Assembly: GCA_009602725.1 (NCBI GenBank)
Contig: WELB01000046.1
Span: forward strand, 720,177-751,074
DNA: 30,898 nucleotides
DNA from: Spirogloea muscicola
Lineage: Eukaryota > Streptophyta > Zygnematophyceae > Spirogloeales > Spirogloeaceae
Direction of reading: 5' to 3'
The translations under genes and the position numbers were made by a program. Shown piece after piece: positions 30,318 through 30,898 of the stretch (the stretch's first letter is position 1; each line of letters opens with the position of its first letter). The notes below the pieces were generated by a model. That model did not search any database. It was not told where the DNA came from and was given only the letters and a program-made list of their open reading frames with translations.

Positions 30318-30898
30318 GGGCGCCCTGTCTGCCTAGCCTTTGGCTCCGACATGAACACCTGTATGCATCTGGCTGGCATTTCACAGCCGATTCTTTCATA
30401 TCAGCAGCCGCTTTGTCTTCTCTTTCCTCTCGCTAACGGCCGTCGGTCCCTCTTGGTTGGCCACCTCCTCCTCGCCCCACTCCACGCCGCCGGCCCGCGT
30501 GCGCGCGAGGGCTCCTTCGGCCGCCGCTGCGCATGCCTGCCGGGCGCGCCCATCTCCCCCACCGTCAGACGGCCCAGAGCAGCCAGCCCCTGGCGACGGC
30601 CAGTCGCCGCCGCTGCCTCCGCCGACGGGAAGCTCTCCAGCTCTGCTTGTGCGGTCCGGGCCGAGGGCCCCCATGCAACAGCGGCCGACCGTACACCGCG
30701 CCTCGACGACAGGCAGGTCGCAACCCTTGGGTGCCCCATCTTGCTGAGAGCAGGGGTGGTGCGGAGATGGTCGGGGAAGAGAGGGCGAGAGCGAGACTTC
30801 AGAGGGAGCAGGGGGGTGTGGGGGTTGTGGAGAGGGAAGGGAGATTTGTAGAGAGGAGGAAAAATGGGAAGAGTGAGAGCGAGAGGAGGGAAGGGGGG
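30318..30898 (+). other. GC-rich then purine-rich edge sequence
   Basis: After the retroelement tail a GC-rich stretch (30470-30700) gives way to a strongly purine-rich plus strand at 30740-30898 (GAGAGGGAAGGGAG, GAGCGAGAGGAGGG and similar). Open frames here are low-complexity and not convincing. It could be the leader of a gene beyond the window. Confidence 0.4.

Noticed and set aside
1-30898. Dinoflagellate origin suggested by unusual repeats
   Set aside because: Introns use ordinary GT-AG (rarely GC-AG) sites, telomere-type repeats are TTTAGGG, and the MOM1-like and CYP63-like genes point to the green lineage.

Overview
The window looks like nuclear DNA from a green-lineage eukaryote, most likely a streptophyte alga or non-vascular plant. 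Evidence for this: intron-dense genes with GT-AG junctions that preserve reading phase, a plant-type MOM1/CHD3-like chromatin protein, an SR-type cyclophilin of the CYP63/CYP95/PPIG type, and degenerate TTTAGGG-type (Arabidopsis-type) telomeric repeats. The species cannot be named from the sequence alone.

Layout. About 1-3.6 kb and 28.3-30.4 kb are repeat-rich flanks built from broken, 5'-truncated pieces of one family of non-LTR retroelement. The pieces carry the C-terminal zinc-knuckle plus restriction-like endonuclease region, a conserved protein end (S-D-L-x-L-L-T/S-R-G-Y-stop) and a 3' tail with a GGGCTGG...CCAGCCC hairpin. The host genes lie between the flanks: (1) 3.77-14.27 kb, plus strand, a ~2,340-residue PHD / tandem chromodomain / SNF2-like protein whose helicase motifs are all degenerate and whose C terminus resembles the conserved coiled-coil of plant MOM1; (2) 16.66-17.59 kb, minus strand, a ubiquitin-like-domain gene interrupted by a 388-base assembly gap; (3) 17.6-18.76 kb, plus strand, prefoldin subunit 5, divergent from the UBL gene; (4) 19.97-24.75 kb, plus strand, a 615-residue RS/K-rich cyclophilin in 11 exons; (5) 26.09-27.75 kb, plus strand, an unrecognised ~350-residue coiled-coil protein with a poly-Ala run and a candidate nuclear localisation signal.

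The recognised genes are mostly nuclear or housekeeping (chromatin silencing, spliceosome-linked peptidyl-prolyl isomerase, co-chaperone for tubulin and actin), and nothing suggests that they form one pathway. The first exons of several genes sit in GC- and CpG-rich islands, whereas introns and spacers are much less GC-rich.

The observations most worth following are: the MOM1-like pseudo-helicase that keeps PHD and chromodomains; a repeated ~50-base box (core ATGCGCACCGCGCGCCTTCTC-like), always on the plus strand and found just upstream of two host genes as well as in the retroelement flanks; the fixed spacing of the hairpin behind the retroelement stop codon; and a telomere-like tract that encodes the predicted end of the UBL protein. 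Exon models were derived by eye from splice consensus, phase and family similarity. Joins are firm where the phases chain and weaker where stated.
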